Assembly: GCA_018648265.1 (NCBI GenBank)
Contig: JABGRN010000005.1
Span: 71,423-135,422, forward strand
Source: Prolixibacteraceae bacterium
GTDB taxonomy: Bacteria; Bacteroidota; Bacteroidia; Bacteroidales; Prolixibacteraceae
DNA: 64,000 nt
Direction of reading: 5' to 3'
Part shown: positions 1 through 10,090 of the stretch, in pieces
Position numbering within the stretch: position 1 is the first letter of the stretch
Layout of the letters: every line of letters begins with the position of its first letter
Notes under the pieces: generated by a model
What the model was told of the DNA's origin: nothing
What the model saw: only the letters and a program-made list of their open reading frames with translations
The model's database searches: none
Made by a program: the position numbers and the translations under genes

Positions 1-1
1 T

Positions 2-2239
2 GGAAAACAAGTTGCCAATCACAAGCAAAAAATTGAGGTTTTCCCGGGCAAAAATCAGGTGAAATATAAATTGGATATTCCCAATGCGGAGTATTGGTCG
101 ATGAGCAATCCTTATTTATACTCAGCTAAGATTGAAATTTTAATAAAAGGAAAAGTTTCAGATAATTGGTCTGCAAAATTTGGGATGCGTGAATTTAATG
201 CACAGGATAACAAATTTGTTCTGAATGGAAAACCAATGTATTTAAAAGCCTGCTTTTTTGAGGGACTTTATCCGGTAAAATTGGCCTACCCCGACAGTCG
301 CGAAATGGCGATTAAAGAAATTACTCTGGCAAAACAGGCTGGTTTTAATATGATTCGCCCCTGGCGTAAACCTGCACCACCAATGTGGCTGGATTTATGC
401 GATTCGTTGGGGGTTTTAACGGTTGGTAGTTTGGTCACCGAATGTATGCATCGACCAATTTCTACACCTCGTTTACCTTTTATGGTTGAAAATGAAGTTC
501 GAAAAACCATTCTTGCAAACCGTAATCGCACCTGTATTGTACAGTGGGAATTATTTAACGAAATTAACCGCCCAATATTAGCACAAATGTTGAATTCTAC
601 GTCGGTATTAGCTCGTGAATTAGACCCAACCCGAATGATTTTAGACGAATCGGGTGGCTGGGGAGAAGGGGCAAATGTATATCTTCCTCACCAGCGGACA
701 CCCATAAAATTTAACGATATTCACCATTACAGCGGTTCTCAGGTTCACGAAAAAGAGTATAATGGTTACCTCGCTATTGCCAAAACTGAAAAACAGATAA
801 AGGAGATGGAACTAGGAAATGTGAAGGGTTATGGACGAAATGTAGTCAGCGGAATTATGTCGTATGTTTCCGAACTGGGCTACGGAAGTACGCCCGACCT
901 GACCATCAATAATCCTCTTTTCGAAAGCAAAGGAAATCCAATAGTTGCACCAACTGTGTATCATAAAAAAATGGAGGAGGAAGCTGAGTTTGCAATGAGA
1001 AAAGCAGGTTTCGACAAAATTTATCCAAATATGAAGGACTTTTATTTGGAACAGCAAAAAATGCACGGGATTGCCAATAAACGAATGATTGAAGCAATCC
1101 GCAGTAATTCAAGCATTGCCGGATATTGTGTTCATGCGTTGGTTGGTGGCGATTGGGTAATTGGTGCAGGATTACTCGACTTGTGGCGCAACCCAAAAAC
1201 AAGGGTTTATGACCTCACCAAAGCAGCAAGTCAGGAACAAATTGTTGCCATTCGTATTCTTCCCCGAAATGTTTATGCAGAAAAAGGGGCAAAACTTGAA
1301 ATTACCGGAATTAGCGAATTGGAAAGTGAGGCAGCCAACATTTCAATAAAAATTAAATCGGAAAAAGGGAAAACGGTTTTCAATAAAACATTGAAAAAAG
1401 ATTTTGAATATGGAGTTTCAAACTTATTCGCGGATGAACTAAATACCGAAAAACTAAAAGGAAATTATTCGGTAAATGTGGAGGTGACTAACAAGTCAGG
1501 AAAGCTGATTACTTCAAATTCGCAACCATTTGATGTGTTTACAGCAAAACAATTACAAGCACCAAAAACAAAAGTAGCGGTGGTTGACCCATCAAATGCT
1601 TTGCAAAAATTCCTTCAGAGTAAAAATATTGAAGTCGTGCCTTTCGATACTTCAATCGATAAAAACACCTTGGTTGTTGTTGGAAAAGCAAACAAAAAAA
1701 ATGCAAAATACATGGAGCAGGCCGAGGCGGTAAAAGAATCCGTAAAAGCAGGTGCATATGCCATTTTTCTGGAAGTTCCCGGAAATCCAATTAAACGCCT
1801 GCACATAGGTGGCGAGCTAAACGAAATTGAAACCGATGTTTTACCTTTTGGTGCTGAATTACATCCGCCATGGGTTACGCTTGGTGGCTGGGCAGGCAAG
1901 CCACATATTGTTACCAAGCATCCGGTTTTTAAAGGTTTGCCGACCGAATTAATCATGCATGGTGTTTATGAAAATGTACATCCTAAAGTTTCTATGTCGA
2001 AACAAAAAGGAAAATACATTGCCGGAATGATTGGCTATGAGCATTTTCCAAAAATGGATATTATGATTCGCCATTACAACGGCCCCGGCGAAACCTGGTG
2101 GGCTGCCGATGTTTTGGAAGCTGAAATTGGTGAGGGTAAAATGTTGCTTTCAACAATGGATATTCTTACTCATTTGGGAACAGACCCTGTGGCAGAAAAG
2201 ATTCTTTTTAATATGATTGATTTTGCGGGAAAGAAATAA
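2..2239 (+). CDS. Glycoside hydrolase family 2 protein, 5' partial
   Basis: The reading frame is open to the left edge. The GTG at 59 lies inside a beta-sandwich domain, so the true start is outside the window. The visible order is the end of a GH2 beta-sandwich, a TIM barrel, an Ig-like segment and a C-terminal alpha/beta domain of about 220 residues resembling class I glutamine-amidotransferase/ThuA folds. The barrel has the motif WELFNE (about 545-562), whose Glu after Asn is the expected acid/base. SELGYG near 869-886 is a likely nucleophile region. GH2 members are exo-beta-glycosidases such as galactosidases, glucuronidases and mannosidases; the sequence does not decide the substrate. 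It heads a compact operon of glycan-degrading genes, with the next start 19 bp downstream. Family assignment is firm; specificity is unknown. Confidence 0.85.
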   Translation, partial: GKQVANHKQKIEVFPGKNQVKYKLDIPNAEYWSMSNPYLYSAKIEILIKGKVSDNWSAKFGMREFNAQDNKFVLNGKPMYLKACFFEGLYPVKLAYPDSREMAIKEITLAKQAGFNMIRPWRKPAPPMWLDLCDSLGVLTVGSLVTECMHRPISTPRLPFMVENEVRKTILANRNRTCIVQWELFNEINRPILAQMLNSTSVLARELDPTRMILDESGGWGEGANVYLPHQRTPIKFNDIHHYSGSQVHEKEYNGYLAIAKTEKQIKEMELGNVKGYGRNVVSGIMSYVSELGYGSTPDLTINNPLFESKGNPIVAPTVYHKKMEEEAEFAMRKAGFDKIYPNMKDFYLEQQKMHGIANKRMIEAIRSNSSIAGYCVHALVGGDWVIGAGLLDLWRNPKTRVYDLTKAASQEQIVAIRILPRNVYAEKGAKLEITGISELESEAANISIKIKSEKGKTVFNKTLKKDFEYGVSNLFADELNTEKLKGNYSVNVEVTNKSGKLITSNSQPFDVFTAKQLQAPKTKVAVVDPSNALQKFLQSKNIEVVPFDTSIDKNTLVVVGKANKKNAKYMEQAEAVKESVKAGAYAIFLEVPGNPIKRLHIGGELNEIETDVLPFGAELHPPWVTLGGWAGKPHIVTKHPVFKGLPTELIMHGVYENVHPKVSMSKQKGKYIAGMIGYEHFPKMDIMIRHYNGPGETWWAADVLEAEIGEGKMLLSTMDILTHLGTDPVAEKILFNMIDFAGKK

Positions 2240-2258
2240 ATTTCCTCCCTTCAAAAAA

Positions 2259-4862
2259 ATGGAAAAAGTGAAAATAAAATACTACCTGAAAAATAGAATA
2301 TTTCAATCGATTCAAAGAGCTGCAATTATTATTGTAATGACAATTGTTCCATGTGCTTTTGTTTTTTCAAGTGAAACAATAATACGCGATGGAGTAAAAG
2401 GAATTTGGTTTGGGCCGAACGAACATGATATTGGGTTTCATCGATTAAATGCATCCTGGATTTGGGCAGATGAGAAATTGGACGCGAAAGCCATACTTAC
2501 TAGGCGAACTTTTACTCTCGGAAATGGATTTGAAGGGGTACTTCTTAGAATAACAGCATCATCACAATATCAACTTTACGTTAATGGCGAATATGTGTGT
2601 CGGGGACCAGCACGTTGTGCTCCTCATCATCAGTCATACGATATTCTTGATATTACAGAAATGCTAAAAGTCGGAGAAAATCTAATTGCAGTTCGTGTAC
2701 ATCACCAGGACGGAAAACATTCTTATCAATACAAAGGAAGATCAGGATTACAAGCTCAAATATCCTTTGAGCAGGGTAATGTCATGGGTTTTATTTTTAG
2801 CGATACAAACTGGAAAGTAATACCTGACCCATCGTGGGACAACAATGCCCCAAAAATAAGTCGTTTTCAACAAGTGGTAAATGATAGAGTAGATTTTAGA
2901 AAGTACTTAAAAGGATGGACTACCTTAGATTTTAATGATAGTAATTGGAGTGATGCTACTGAATTAATGCGCAAAAATGGTTGGCCTGCTCCTCAAAAAA
3001 ATGCCAAAGCACAATCTTTAATTCCTCCGTGGACTTCGCTTGTTGCACGAGACATTCCGTATTTAATTGAAAGGGATTTAACAGCAGAAAAGCTAATTGA
3101 AGCTGTTCAGATAAAAGCCTCAATTGTAGAGAAAACACATACTCTTTCCGAAGAAATTAGAATAAAACAAAACAATGAAAAACCATTGGAAATACCCGCT
3201 TCTTCAGATTCAAAATCATGGCTTCTGATTTACGATTTTGGTGAAGTAATAAATGGAATGCCAAAGCTCGATATTCAGGGAAAAGAAGGCACTGAAGTTG
3301 AAATTGTTACAGCACCTTTTATGGTTGATAAGCAGTTCACTCACAAAACTGTTGATTCTGAATTTCGGGATAAAATTATTTTGTCGGGAGAGAGAGACAA
3401 ATGGGAAGCAACTTATTTTAAACCTACGCGGTATTTGGGAATTATTGTAAAAAACAAAGAGACATTAAAATTATTCTCGGCAGGAATTCATCAAATTAAA
3501 TATCCATTTGAAAGGCGTGGACATATGAGTTCGACAGATGCACCCTGGATTAAAGATTACTTTGAAGCTTCAGCAAAAACAATAAATGTATGCACCACCG
3601 ATGCATACACTGATAATTATCGCGAACGCCGCCAGTATGCGCAAACCAATTACTACGCAGCTCTTGGCAATTATTATGTTTTCGGGGATTTGGCATTGCA
3701 ACGTCGTTACTTAATTCAGGTGGCGCAAGAGCAATTAGCGAATGGAATAATGCCTGCTTATGCACCTGCTGCTACCGATGATTTTATGATTATTTTAGAC
3801 TCAAATTGCCTTTGGATAAGGGGACTTCATAATTATTATATGTATTCGGGTGATGAAAAAACTGTTCGTGAATTACTCCCGGCTGCTAAAAAATTAATGG
3901 ACTTACTTCATAGTTTTACTTATGACCTTTATTTTATCGATAATCCTCCGTATGCTTATTGGCTCGACCACAGTATAAATGATAGAAGAGGCACAAATTT
4001 ATGTTTGAATGGTCATTATTTTGGAGCCTTAAAAGATTATGCAGAAATTCTCGGTTTCCTGAATATTGACAACACTGAAGTAGAATACCAAAAAGAAGCA
4101 GCTCATCTCTCTTTCGGGCATTTTTGGAACGAGGAAAAACAGTTGTTTGCCGATGCCATAATTGATGGGAAACGTTCGCAAATGTTTAGTGAGCATGGAA
4201 ATGCAATGGCACTTGCAATGAAAGGAGCACGGATAAAAGAAGCCGAGCAGGTTGCCAAACAATTGCTCGCCGATGATAAACACGATTATATGAAACGCGA
4301 ATCGGGAATAACTATGGTAACTCCTGCAATGTCGTATTTCTTACACAAAGGACTTTGTGAATATGGTTTTGTTGATGAATCGTTTGAACTTTTCCGCCGG
4401 CGTTTTGATAAGATGCTGGATGAAAACACCAACCAAACTTTATGGGAAGAATGGTGGTTGGATGGAACCGGTAGAACCGGGAAATTTCAAGGAGGTCGTA
4501 CACGCAGCGATGCACAAACAGAAAGTGCTTTCCCGCCAGCTTTGTTTGCTGAATATCTTATAGGTATTCAAATAACAAAACCTGGCATGAAAGAAATACT
4601 GATTAAAAAGACACAAGCAAGTTTAAAAAATATAGAAAGTATTATTCCAACACCTGAAGGTGATTTACATGTAAAATGGAATTTTAGCGGAGGAGAATTG
4701 GAATTGGTAATCCCGGCAGAAATGGTTGTAAAACTGGATTTAGAATCATTGGATATTTCGGATACAACGGGAGTAAAATTGGATGGGAAAGTGTTGGATT
4801 CAAAATCTGTTTCTCAACAATTTGTAAGCTTGTTAAAAGGTAAACATAAAATAGAATTTTAA
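2259..4862 (+). CDS. GH78-like alpha-L-rhamnosidase, secreted
   Basis: The protein has 868 residues from the ATG at 2259. An upstream in-frame codon at 2217 would overlap the previous gene and only adds residues before the signal peptide. A long basic and hydrophobic N-terminus (about 1-38) looks like a signal peptide. N-terminal beta-sandwich domains (about 60-400) precede an all-helical catalytic region. That region carries RERRQ at about 455-459 and LWEEWW at about 728-733, placed like the acidic motifs of GH78 (alpha/alpha)6 barrels. GH78 enzymes invert terminal alpha-L-rhamnosides, found in rhamnogalacturonans and in algal or bacterial glycans. The gene sits between the GH2 gene and a beta-helix gene 4 bp downstream. 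The active-site motifs diverge from textbook GH78, so a different terminal sugar is possible. Confidence 0.75.
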   Translation: MEKVKIKYYLKNRIFQSIQRAAIIIVMTIVPCAFVFSSETIIRDGVKGIWFGPNEHDIGFHRLNASWIWADEKLDAKAILTRRTFTLGNGFEGVLLRITASSQYQLYVNGEYVCRGPARCAPHHQSYDILDITEMLKVGENLIAVRVHHQDGKHSYQYKGRSGLQAQISFEQGNVMGFIFSDTNWKVIPDPSWDNNAPKISRFQQVVNDRVDFRKYLKGWTTLDFNDSNWSDATELMRKNGWPAPQKNAKAQSLIPPWTSLVARDIPYLIERDLTAEKLIEAVQIKASIVEKTHTLSEEIRIKQNNEKPLEIPASSDSKSWLLIYDFGEVINGMPKLDIQGKEGTEVEIVTAPFMVDKQFTHKTVDSEFRDKIILSGERDKWEATYFKPTRYLGIIVKNKETLKLFSAGIHQIKYPFERRGHMSSTDAPWIKDYFEASAKTINVCTTDAYTDNYRERRQYAQTNYYAALGNYYVFGDLALQRRYLIQVAQEQLANGIMPAYAPAATDDFMIILDSNCLWIRGLHNYYMYSGDEKTVRELLPAAKKLMDLLHSFTYDLYFIDNPPYAYWLDHSINDRRGTNLCLNGHYFGALKDYAEILGFLNIDNTEVEYQKEAAHLSFGHFWNEEKQLFADAIIDGKRSQMFSEHGNAMALAMKGARIKEAEQVAKQLLADDKHDYMKRESGITMVTPAMSYFLHKGLCEYGFVDESFELFRRRFDKMLDENTNQTLWEEWWLDGTGRTGKFQGGRTRSDAQTESAFPPALFAEYLIGIQITKPGMKEILIKKTQASLKNIESIIPTPEGDLHVKWNFSGGELELVIPAEMVVKLDLESLDISDTTGVKLDGKVLDSKSVSQQFVSLLKGKHKIEF

Positions 4863-4866
4863 AGTT

Positions 4867-7152
4867 ATGAGTGTAACTACTCGTTATATAAATCGAATCT
4901 GGTCTATTTTTGTTTTGTGTTTGGCAATGGTTAACATTACGTCAGCCCAAATTAGCCAAAATCTGGAAGCGGAAGCAGCAACATTAAAAGGAACCGCTGA
5001 AATTGTTACTTGTAATAATGCTTCCGGTGGGCAAATGGTTAAAGGACTTGACAATGGCGCTGCAAATTCATTAACATTTCAAAAAGTGAATATTCCAAAA
5101 GCTGGCGATTATTTTATTTCTGTTAGTTATTACTCGGTGAATGAAAGAAGTATGACCTATCAGATAAATGATCAGCCTGCGCAATCAACAACAGTTTCAA
5201 CAACCGGTTCGTGGTGTTATCAGGGAGGTATTCCGGGGGCTTTTATTTTCAAAATAAATTTTGCTGAAGGAGACAACGATTTGCAGTTTTATGATTCTCC
5301 GATTATCGATAAAATAGTGATCTTAACAGATACAACAGCCCGAAAAGCTTCAGCCATTTACATTAGTTCTTTAAAGGGCAACGACAGTAATGATGGATTA
5401 ACTCCTGAAACGGCATTTCAATCACTTGCAAAAGTTAATTCCCTGGATTTGTTGCCGGGAGATTCACTGTTTTTTAAATCGGGTGAAACTTTTGTTGGAG
5501 AGTTGGCGATTATTAACGAAAGTGGTTCTTCTGAAAAACCGATTCTAATAAGTAATTACGGTGAAGGAAATCTGCCCGTTTTAGATGGCGATGGTTATTT
5601 GTCAACGGTTCATGTGGTAAACAGCGGCTACCTACATTTTTCAAATATTGAAATAAAAAACGATGGTGGTCCCTCGAAACAAGGTGTATCGGAGGATTTG
5701 CGTTACGGTATGTTTTTGGAAAATACCTTTACCGACGGGACTTTTTTTGAAAATTACCGCCTTCGTAATTTGACTTTTAATAATATTTTTCCAACCACAG
5801 AAGTAACCGACGACGATAACACCGGAGTTAATGCGCATGCTATAATTACAAGTGGTTCGTGGGGCGACGATGTGCATCCTACCCGTTTTAGGGATATACT
5901 GATTGAAAACTGTTTTTTTACCCGAACAGCAAGGCACGCAGCGGTTTTTAAAGCCATCGACAGTTTGAAAATAAGGAATAACTTATTTGAACATGTAGGT
6001 GGTGCTGGAATGGTAATCAGTAATAATTGTACAAATATTCTGGTTGAAAGAAATGTGACCAATTTCACCGGTTCAAAAATAGATCCCCGAATGGCTGGCC
6101 GGGGAAGCGGAATCTGGTGTTACAGAAGTAAAAACCTGACCGTTCAACACAATAAATTTATGCATGCCCGGGGAATTCACGATTCGTATGGAATGCACAT
6201 TGATATTGGAAACCGGAATGTAGTTTATCAGTACAATTACAGCGAAGACAACGAAGGTGGTTTTGTAGAAATTTTAGGAGAAAATGTAAATGTTGGCTAC
6301 CGCTATAATTTGAGTGTTGGCGATGGTTGGCGAAAAAGAGGCAACCGGTTTGGGCAAATTTTCTGGCTTGCAGGTTGGTCGGGCGACTGGCAAAATCCGA
6401 TTGGGTCAGATAGTATATTTATATACAACAATTCAATTTATGTTCGCGATACAATTGCCCCCGGAATCTGGATTGAAGAGGTTTCTAAAAATGCCAGGAT
6501 TTACAACAATATCATTAAAGTATCTAATGAATTTGGATCGGTAGTTATTAAAAACAGTGCCAGTTTAAACGACTTCGATAACAACATTTGGTTTGGAAAT
6601 ATCCCAATTATAGATGAGGATGGCCAATCGTACAGAGGTGCAAATGCAATGACTTCAGATCCAATGTTTGTCGATGAAATCGTAATTGACTCTTCAGGAT
6701 TTGTATTGCAAGATGAAAGTCCCGCAATTATTTCGGGTAAACTTATTTATAATTCTGAATTTTCCTCATCGAGTGATTTTTTTCATAATAATGGAGGGTT
6801 GGATTATTTTGGAAATGCAGTTTCCTTTTCGCAAAGACCAAATATCGGTGCATTCAATACGAAACCTCTTGATACAGGTATTATTAAAGATTTTGATCTG
6901 GAACAGTCTCTAAACATCTATCCAAATCCTTTGCAAAATAAACAACTTCTTTATATTGAATTTTCACCACATATTAATGTTCAGAACCTGACAATTCAAA
7001 TAGTTGATATTATCGGGAAATTGAGGTCTGAAAAATCGTTTCAGCAACAAAACAGAATCAGATTAGAAACAGGTTATTTAACACGCGGAATGTATTTTAT
7101 TAGATTAAAAACAAGTGATTTCTGTTGGTCTAAACAATTATTGGTACTTTAA
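4867..7152 (+). CDS. Beta-helix polysaccharide-active protein with CBM and T9SS tail
   Basis: This 761-residue secreted protein has three parts. A signal peptide ends near ITSAQ at about 27. A beta-sandwich of CBM6/35 type follows (about 30-155, beginning NLEAEAA). A right-handed parallel beta-helix comes next (about 165-660), opening with the IYISSLKGNDSNDG type of cap common in pectate-lyase-like and PL6-like proteins. The last 85 residues, beginning SLNIYPNP, are a type A sorting domain of the type IX secretion system, so the protein should reach the cell surface or be released. The core shares motifs with the lipoproteins at 8545 and 15152 (GSGIW, NKFMHA, GGFVEIL). Beta-helix proteins in such loci are usually lyases or glycosidases; no catalytic residue can be assigned here. 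Confidence 0.8.
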   Translation: MSVTTRYINRIWSIFVLCLAMVNITSAQISQNLEAEAATLKGTAEIVTCNNASGGQMVKGLDNGAANSLTFQKVNIPKAGDYFISVSYYSVNERSMTYQINDQPAQSTTVSTTGSWCYQGGIPGAFIFKINFAEGDNDLQFYDSPIIDKIVILTDTTARKASAIYISSLKGNDSNDGLTPETAFQSLAKVNSLDLLPGDSLFFKSGETFVGELAIINESGSSEKPILISNYGEGNLPVLDGDGYLSTVHVVNSGYLHFSNIEIKNDGGPSKQGVSEDLRYGMFLENTFTDGTFFENYRLRNLTFNNIFPTTEVTDDDNTGVNAHAIITSGSWGDDVHPTRFRDILIENCFFTRTARHAAVFKAIDSLKIRNNLFEHVGGAGMVISNNCTNILVERNVTNFTGSKIDPRMAGRGSGIWCYRSKNLTVQHNKFMHARGIHDSYGMHIDIGNRNVVYQYNYSEDNEGGFVEILGENVNVGYRYNLSVGDGWRKRGNRFGQIFWLAGWSGDWQNPIGSDSIFIYNNSIYVRDTIAPGIWIEEVSKNARIYNNIIKVSNEFGSVVIKNSASLNDFDNNIWFGNIPIIDEDGQSYRGANAMTSDPMFVDEIVIDSSGFVLQDESPAIISGKLIYNSEFSSSSDFFHNNGGLDYFGNAVSFSQRPNIGAFNTKPLDTGIIKDFDLEQSLNIYPNPLQNKQLLYIEFSPHINVQNLTIQIVDIIGKLRSEKSFQQQNRIRLETGYLTRGMYFIRLKTSDFCWSKQLLVL

Positions 7153-7178
7153 ATAATTAGATTTTAAAATTATAATAA

Positions 7179-8540
7179 ATGATAAAAACACTATTAACAT
7201 CAATTGGCATTTTGGTTGCACTTGTTTCTTGTTCAAAACCTGAAACGATTATTGAACGATCAAAAAAACCAAACATCATCTATATTCTTGCTGATGACAT
7301 GGGAGTTAAAGATTTGGGTTGTTACGGACAGCAATTGATTAAAACTCCCAACATTGATAAAATGGCTTCCGAAGGAATGCGTTTTACACAATATTACGCC
7401 GGAAGTACTGTTTGTGCACCATCGCGAGGCACTTTAATGACCGGAATGCACACAGGGAATGGCTATGTAAAAGGTAATTTTGCCATGGAAAACGAAGGTA
7501 ATTTACCACTACCCGAAAAAACCGTAACAGTTGCAGAATTGCTAAAATCGTCAGCTTACAAAACCGGTGTTATGGGAAAATGGGGATTGGGTGGCCCAAA
7601 CGACCACGGGCATCCTAATAATCAGGGATTTGATTATTCTTATTGTTATCTCGACCAACGTTTAGCCCACGAGTATTATCCCGATCATTTGTGGAATAAT
7701 TTTGAAAAAGTTGTTTTGAATAATCAATACACTCATGATATTTTTGCTGAGGAAGCATTGAAATTTATCTCTGATAGTAAAGACATTCCATTCTTTTTGT
7801 ATTTGCCTTTTACTATTCCCCATGGGAAATTTCAGATTCCGGATGATTCGCCTTATTCAAACGAATCGTGGACAAGCAATCAAAAAAATTATGCAGCAAT
7901 GATAACTCGAATGGACAAAGATATTGGCCGGATTTTTTCTTTGCTCGATTCTCTGGAATTGGATGAAAATACAGTTGTTTTTTTTGCCAGCGACAACGGG
8001 GGAGTAAAAGGAATGAGTGATTTTTTTGGAAGTAACGAATCATTCAGGGGTTATAAAACTGATCTTTACGAAGGAGGAATTCGGGCACCATTAATTGCAC
8101 GATGGCCGGGAAAAATTACGGGAGGTACTATCTCCGAACACGTTTCGGCATTTTGGGATGTGTTACCCACGTTTTGCGAGATTGCCGGAATTCATTCACC
8201 TGAAAATATTGATGGGATTTCATTTCTGCCAGCACTTTTAAATCAGAATCAAAATGAACATGATTTTCTGGTTTGGGAATATTTCCATTATAACTACAGT
8301 TGGAAACCAGGGTCTGAAAATGCGCGTAATTATTTGTTAAGTCAGGCTGTGAGAATGGGAAACTGGAAAGGTGTTCGAAATAACATTAAGGATAATCAGA
8401 ATGAATCAATTGAATTATTCGATCTCATTAAAGATGGAGGAGAACAAAATAATGTAGCTGAACAATTTCCCGAAATTGTGCTTAAAATTCAACAAATTAT
8501 GGAAAGCGAACACAAAGATTCAGAGTACTTTAAAAAATAA
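7179..8540 (+). CDS. S1-type sulfatase lipoprotein
   Basis: A 453-residue formylglycine-dependent sulfatase. The N-terminus has a lipobox (LVSC, Cys18), predicting a periplasmic or surface lipoprotein. NIIYILADD at about 32-40 gives the N-terminal metal-binding Asp pair. CAPSR at 79-83 is the sulfatase signature whose Cys is converted to formylglycine; a Cys-type site needs an anSME or FGE maturase, which is not in this window. ASDNGG near 269-274 supplies further metal ligands. The enzyme removes sulfate esters from a carbohydrate. Neighbouring beta-helix genes on both sides and a second sulfatase imply a sulfated polysaccharide substrate. The S1 subfamily cannot be read from the sequence alone. 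Confidence 0.92.
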   Translation: MIKTLLTSIGILVALVSCSKPETIIERSKKPNIIYILADDMGVKDLGCYGQQLIKTPNIDKMASEGMRFTQYYAGSTVCAPSRGTLMTGMHTGNGYVKGNFAMENEGNLPLPEKTVTVAELLKSSAYKTGVMGKWGLGGPNDHGHPNNQGFDYSYCYLDQRLAHEYYPDHLWNNFEKVVLNNQYTHDIFAEEALKFISDSKDIPFFLYLPFTIPHGKFQIPDDSPYSNESWTSNQKNYAAMITRMDKDIGRIFSLLDSLELDENTVVFFASDNGGVKGMSDFFGSNESFRGYKTDLYEGGIRAPLIARWPGKITGGTISEHVSAFWDVLPTFCEIAGIHSPENIDGISFLPALLNQNQNEHDFLVWEYFHYNYSWKPGSENARNYLLSQAVRMGNWKGVRNNIKDNQNESIELFDLIKDGGEQNNVAEQFPEIVLKIQQIMESEHKDSEYFKK

Positions 8541-8544
8541 GATA

Positions 8545-10086
8545 ATGCGACAAATAGTATTTTTGACAATAATTATTTCATTTTTTTCGTGTTCAAATAA
8601 AAACATTTTTTACATCGATGCAGAAACCGGGAACGATTCTAATTCCGGACATTTACAAAAATCTGCCTGGGCAAGTCTTGAAAAAGTAAATCAAACACTT
8701 TTTCGACCCGGAGATAAAATTCTGTTTAAGGCAGGCAACTCTTGGAATGGACAACTTGAGTTACAGGGATGTGGAACCGCTGAATTACCCATTTCAATCA
8801 ACAAATACGGAGAAGGGAAAAATCCTGCAATTCATGGAAATGGCAAAAAACTCCACACTGTACTTTTACACAATGTTGAATACATGGAAGTGCGCAATCT
8901 GGAAATCACAAACACCGGAAAAGAACAAGTTGCAAAGCGCCGAGGAGTGATTATTTCGGCCGAAAATTTTGGCGATTGCAATCACATTGTTTTAGATAGT
9001 TTGGAAATTCATCATGTAAATGGCAGCCTTGTAAAAAGCGATGGCGGTGGAAGTGCAATTATTTGGCAGAACCGTGGCGATTCAATAAAAACCCGGTTTA
9101 TTGATTTACAAATTACAAATTGTCATCTCCATCACTGCGGGCGAAATGGAATTAACTCGCGTGGTTACACCAATCGAAAAGAGTGGCATCCAAGTTTAAA
9201 TGTAGTCATTAGAAATAATTTATTGGAGCAAATTCCAGGCGATGGAATTGTTCCAATCGGAACAGACGGAGCATTAATCGAACACAATGTTATGCGCGAT
9301 TGCCCCGATGTTTTGTCGCATAAAGAGGCCGCTGCCGGAATCTGGCCTTGGAGTGCTGACAATACTATCATTCAATTTAACGAAGTTACGGGTCATAAAG
9401 CAAAATGGGACGGGCAAGGTTTTGATTCGGATTGGAATTGCCAAAATACAATCATTCAATATAATTACAGCCACGATAATTATGGCGGGTTTCTGCTGGT
9501 TTGCAACAACGGCAGCAACGTGAACACCGAGCGAAATATTGGCACCACAAATACTATCATTCGCTACAATGTAAGTATTAACGACGGGATTCGTCCGTAC
9601 AAAACTACCCGCCGCGATTGGTTTGCACCAACCATGCATATTTCAGGGCCAGTTGAAAACACCCAGATTTATAACAACGTTTTTGTTATTCCTGAAAAAC
9701 AAATAGCTGAAAACGACCGTACAATTGTTGAAATGGATAATTGGGGTGGGCCGTGGCCAAAAAACACCTTGTTTGCCAACAACATTTTTTATATTGATGA
9801 AAAAGCTGATTTTTATTTTGAAGGAGATATTGGTACAAAATTTACAAATAACTGTTTTTATGGTGAATTTGAAAACCTGCCTGAAGATCCGGCTGCCATT
9901 TTTGAAGACCCACAGTTTGAAAATGTTACAGCTTATGGAGAAGGCTTTGAAGTTTTAAAAAATTTTATGCTAACAAAATCCTCACCTTTAAAAGATAAAG
10001 GAATACCATTATTCAATAAACAAGGAAAGGATTTGTTTGGAAATTCACTGGATAGTAAAATAAGTATTGGAGTTCACGAATTCTAA
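8545..10086 (+). CDS. Right-handed beta-helix lipoprotein, putative lyase or glycosidase
   Basis: I chose the ATG at 8545 (513 residues), 4 bp after the sulfatase stop, because it starts directly at a lipoprotein signal (SFFSC, Cys16). An upstream in-frame start at 8476 would lie inside the sulfatase gene. The mature protein opens with the NIFYIDAETGNDSNSG cap and continues as Asn-rich beta-helix coils with GIWPW, YNYSHDN and YGGF motifs. These motifs align with the beta-helix proteins encoded at 4867 and 15152. It is the most diverged of the three. Function is inferred from fold and context: depolymerisation or trimming of the same glycan at the cell surface. No catalytic residues are identified. 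Confidence 0.78.
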   Translation: MRQIVFLTIIISFFSCSNKNIFYIDAETGNDSNSGHLQKSAWASLEKVNQTLFRPGDKILFKAGNSWNGQLELQGCGTAELPISINKYGEGKNPAIHGNGKKLHTVLLHNVEYMEVRNLEITNTGKEQVAKRRGVIISAENFGDCNHIVLDSLEIHHVNGSLVKSDGGGSAIIWQNRGDSIKTRFIDLQITNCHLHHCGRNGINSRGYTNRKEWHPSLNVVIRNNLLEQIPGDGIVPIGTDGALIEHNVMRDCPDVLSHKEAAAGIWPWSADNTIIQFNEVTGHKAKWDGQGFDSDWNCQNTIIQYNYSHDNYGGFLLVCNNGSNVNTERNIGTTNTIIRYNVSINDGIRPYKTTRRDWFAPTMHISGPVENTQIYNNVFVIPEKQIAENDRTIVEMDNWGGPWPKNTLFANNIFYIDEKADFYFEGDIGTKFTNNCFYGEFENLPEDPAAIFEDPQFENVTAYGEGFEVLKNFMLTKSSPLKDKGIPLFNKQGKDLFGNSLDSKISIGVHEF

Positions 10087-10090
10087 AAAA

